This document shows, piece after piece, positions 5,383 through 6,379 of a DNA stretch of 6,379 nucleotides. The notes under the pieces are model-generated. The model ran no database searches. It worked only from the letters and a program-made list of their open reading frames with translations, and was not told the origin of the DNA. Location of the stretch: NCBI GenBank assembly GCA_025980505.1, contig JAICXI010000116.1:1-6379 (forward strand), in the 5' to 3' direction. Source of the DNA: a bacterium. Its GTDB lineage: Bacteria > Oederibacteriota > Muellerivitia > Muellerivitales > Muellerivitaceae. The translations under genes and the position numbers were made by a program. How positions within the stretch are numbered: the stretch's first letter is position 1; each line of letters begins with the position of its first letter.

Positions 5383-6011
5383 GCTCCAACTCCCTCCGGC
5401 CCGAGGACTTGATCGAGTGGGGGGTGGCTTCCGCCGTCATGCCGGGTGAATCGGAATCGGGGGATTCTTTCGTGGTGGAAGGGTTCGACCAGGGGGTCCT
5501 GGTGGGCGTGGTGGACGGCCTGGGCCACGGTTCGGACGCGGCCCTGGCCGCCCGGACGGTGGGCGCCACCCTGGCGGATTTCGCCCGGGAGTCGGTGATC
5601 GCCTTGTTCCGGCACTGCCACGAGTCGGCCCAAAAAACCAGGGGCGTGGTCATGAGCCTGGCCTCCTTCAGCAACAAGGACAGCACCATGACCTGGGCCG
5701 GCGTGGGCAACGTGGAGGGCCTGCTTTTAAGGGCCGACGCCAACGCCAGCCCGGCCGCCGAATACCTCCTTTTGAGGTCGGGCGGCGTGGGCTTCAACCT
5801 GCCGGAATTGCGCGCCACGGTGATCCCCATCCTGCGGGGGGACATGCTCATCTTCGCCACCGACGGCATCCGCAGCAACTTCTCACAAGCCCTCCTACAG
5901 AACCTGCATGAGACTCCCCAACGGATCGCGGAAAGGATCCTGGCCCAGAACAAGAAGGGAACCGACGACGCGCTGGTCCTGGTGGCGCGCTACAAAGGGG
6001 GCGCCGAATGA
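5379..6011 (+). CDS. rsbX: RsbX-like PP2C (SpoIIE-type) phosphatase
   Basis: A 210-residue metal-dependent phosphatase of the PP2C/SpoIIE superfamily. Its length and position after rsbT indicate RsbX, which removes phosphate from RsbR and RsbS to reset the stressosome. Predicted metal-binding acidic residues are present: SGD29-SF, VVD46-GLGHG, FATD162-GI and GTD196-DALVLV. There is no sensory or membrane segment, so it is the catalytic domain alone. I place the start at ATG 5379, which overlaps the rsbT stop as ATGA, a sign of translational coupling. An in-frame ATG at 5367 is an alternative that adds four residues; neither has a strong Shine-Dalgarno site. A general SpoIIE-type phosphatase acting on another STAS protein cannot be excluded, but the operon context strongly favours RsbX. 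All key residues are intact. Confidence 0.86.
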   Translation: MSSNSLRPEDLIEWGVASAVMPGESESGDSFVVEGFDQGVLVGVVDGLGHGSDAALAARTVGATLADFARESVIALFRHCHESAQKTRGVVMSLASFSNKDSTMTWAGVGNVEGLLLRADANASPAAEYLLLRSGGVGFNLPELRATVIPILRGDMLIFATDGIRSNFSQALLQNLHETPQRIAERILAQNKKGTDDALVLVARYKGGAE

Positions 6012-6045
6012 TCCGCAAGAGTCGACCGCACGCCGGCCGTCCAGG

Positions 6046-6061
6046 GCGGGTTTCAGCCCGC
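6046..6061. repeat. Short hairpin GCGGG-TTTCAG-CCCGC before the last gene
   Basis: GCGGG (6046-6050) and CCCGC (6057-6061) pair around TTTCAG in the 66-bp gap between rsbX and the next gene, ending 4 nt before the GGGGAGG ribosome site (6065-6071). It resembles the GGCGGGTTT...CCCGCC type of small dispersed intergenic palindrome seen in many bacterial genomes. It could modulate translation of the downstream gene, reduce transcription into it, or be an inert repeat. Confidence 0.45.
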
Positions 6062-6077
6062 ACCGGGGAGGTTTGAG

Positions 6078-6379
6078 ATGACTTCCGCGATTTTGTCCAA
6101 GGTCAAGGAACGTTACGCCCAAGCCCTCCGGGACTACCTCACGGGCAAGGGGGAGGAAGCCCTGCGGCAGGCCTACGAGATCGGCAGGGAGGCGGTGGCG
6201 GAAGGCGTCACCCTTTTGGACATGGCCGCCATCCACCGGGAAGCCTGGCTCCGGTTCCTGGGGGCGGCGGGGCCGTCGGAAAAGGACGGGGCCGCCTTTG
6301 ACTTCCTCGCCGAAACGCTCTCGCCCTTCGAGATGATCCAGCGGGGCTACCGCGACGCGGTGGCGTCGCTTAGGCGGCG
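6078..6379 (+). CDS. RsbU-type N-terminal domain protein (partial)
   Basis: The first 100 codons of a gene that runs off the window; the frame has no stop. The all-helical segment (Y-A-QALRDYLTGKGEEALRQAYEIGREAV, then TLLDMAAIHREAW, then FLAETLSPFEMIQRGYRDAV) matches the PhosphoRsbU N-terminal dimerisation domain. In B. subtilis RsbU that domain is the docking site for free RsbT. LSPFEMIQRGYRDA (81-94) is its most telling motif. ATG 6078 is preceded by GGGGAGG with 6-nt spacing, a strong start. Its place directly after rsbT and rsbX makes it the probable RsbT effector. The same domain is fused in different bacteria to PP2C phosphatases or to histidine kinases, sometimes with sensor domains, so I give no gene symbol. 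The output part lies outside the window. It is separated from rsbX by 66 bp and has its own ribosome site, so its expression may differ from the coupled four genes. Confidence 0.85.
   Translation, partial: MTSAILSKVKERYAQALRDYLTGKGEEALRQAYEIGREAVAEGVTLLDMAAIHREAWLRFLGAAGPSEKDGAAFDFLAETLSPFEMIQRGYRDAVASLRR

Noticed and set aside
3270..5633. A very long open frame (787 codons) on the minus strand opposite the rsb genes
   Set aside because: It is antisense to four genes with clear families and intact motifs. Its translation is rich in H, D, G and R with no domain, as expected from the shadow of high-GC codons.
1..6379. CRISPR array or a defence-type gene cluster
   Set aside because: No regularly spaced repeats occur, and all recognisable genes belong to translation, acetylation, PilZ or stressosome families.

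Overview
This is a high-GC bacterial chromosomal window. The genes use mostly G/C-ending codons and have Shine-Dalgarno sites of the AAGGAG or GGGGAGG kind. The gene set (glutamyl-tRNA synthetase, PilZ protein, tRNA-Gln with encoded CCA, full stressosome module) fits a free-living bacterium outside the classic Bacillus sigma-B context. I cannot assign a phylum from the sequence alone.

Layout. (1) Positions 1-129 hold the 3' end of a gene with a TPR-like C-terminus. (2) A PilZ-domain gene lies on the minus strand (226-609) and is divergent from gltX, glutamyl-tRNA synthetase (702-2180, plus). They share a 92-bp intergenic region. (3) A RimJ/RimL-type GNAT acetyltransferase follows (2318-2881). 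After it come a candidate hairpin terminator, a set of overlapping palindromes, a promoter-like element and tRNA-Gln(CTG) (3032-3105). (4) A 572-bp gap without a convincing gene (3106-3677) holds a large inverted repeat that looks like a mobile-element end, a pyrimidine-rich stretch, a weak terminator-like hairpin, and a TATAAT box inside an 18-bp near-palindrome. (5) A tightly packed stressosome operon fills the rest: rsbR (3678-4607), rsbS (4614-4976), rsbT (4978-5382) and rsbX (5379-6011). After a 66-bp gap with a small hairpin comes the start of a gene with an RsbU-type N-terminal domain (6078 to the window edge).

How the genes work together. By analogy with Bacillus, RsbR and RsbS would form the stressosome scaffold that holds the kinase RsbT. 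On stress, RsbT would phosphorylate the STAS domains of RsbR and RsbS, leave the complex, and bind the N-terminal domain of the last gene's product to switch on its output. RsbX, a PP2C phosphatase, would reset the scaffold. The output domain lies beyond the window. No sigB, rsbV or rsbW is present, so the target is open. The main oddity is in RsbR: the position of B. subtilis RsbRA Thr171 is a serine, and the position of Thr205 is an alanine followed by a threonine. I found no CRISPR array, intact insertion sequence or obviously new multi-gene system. The novelty, if any, is in the stressosome's output and in the non-coding DNA upstream of it.
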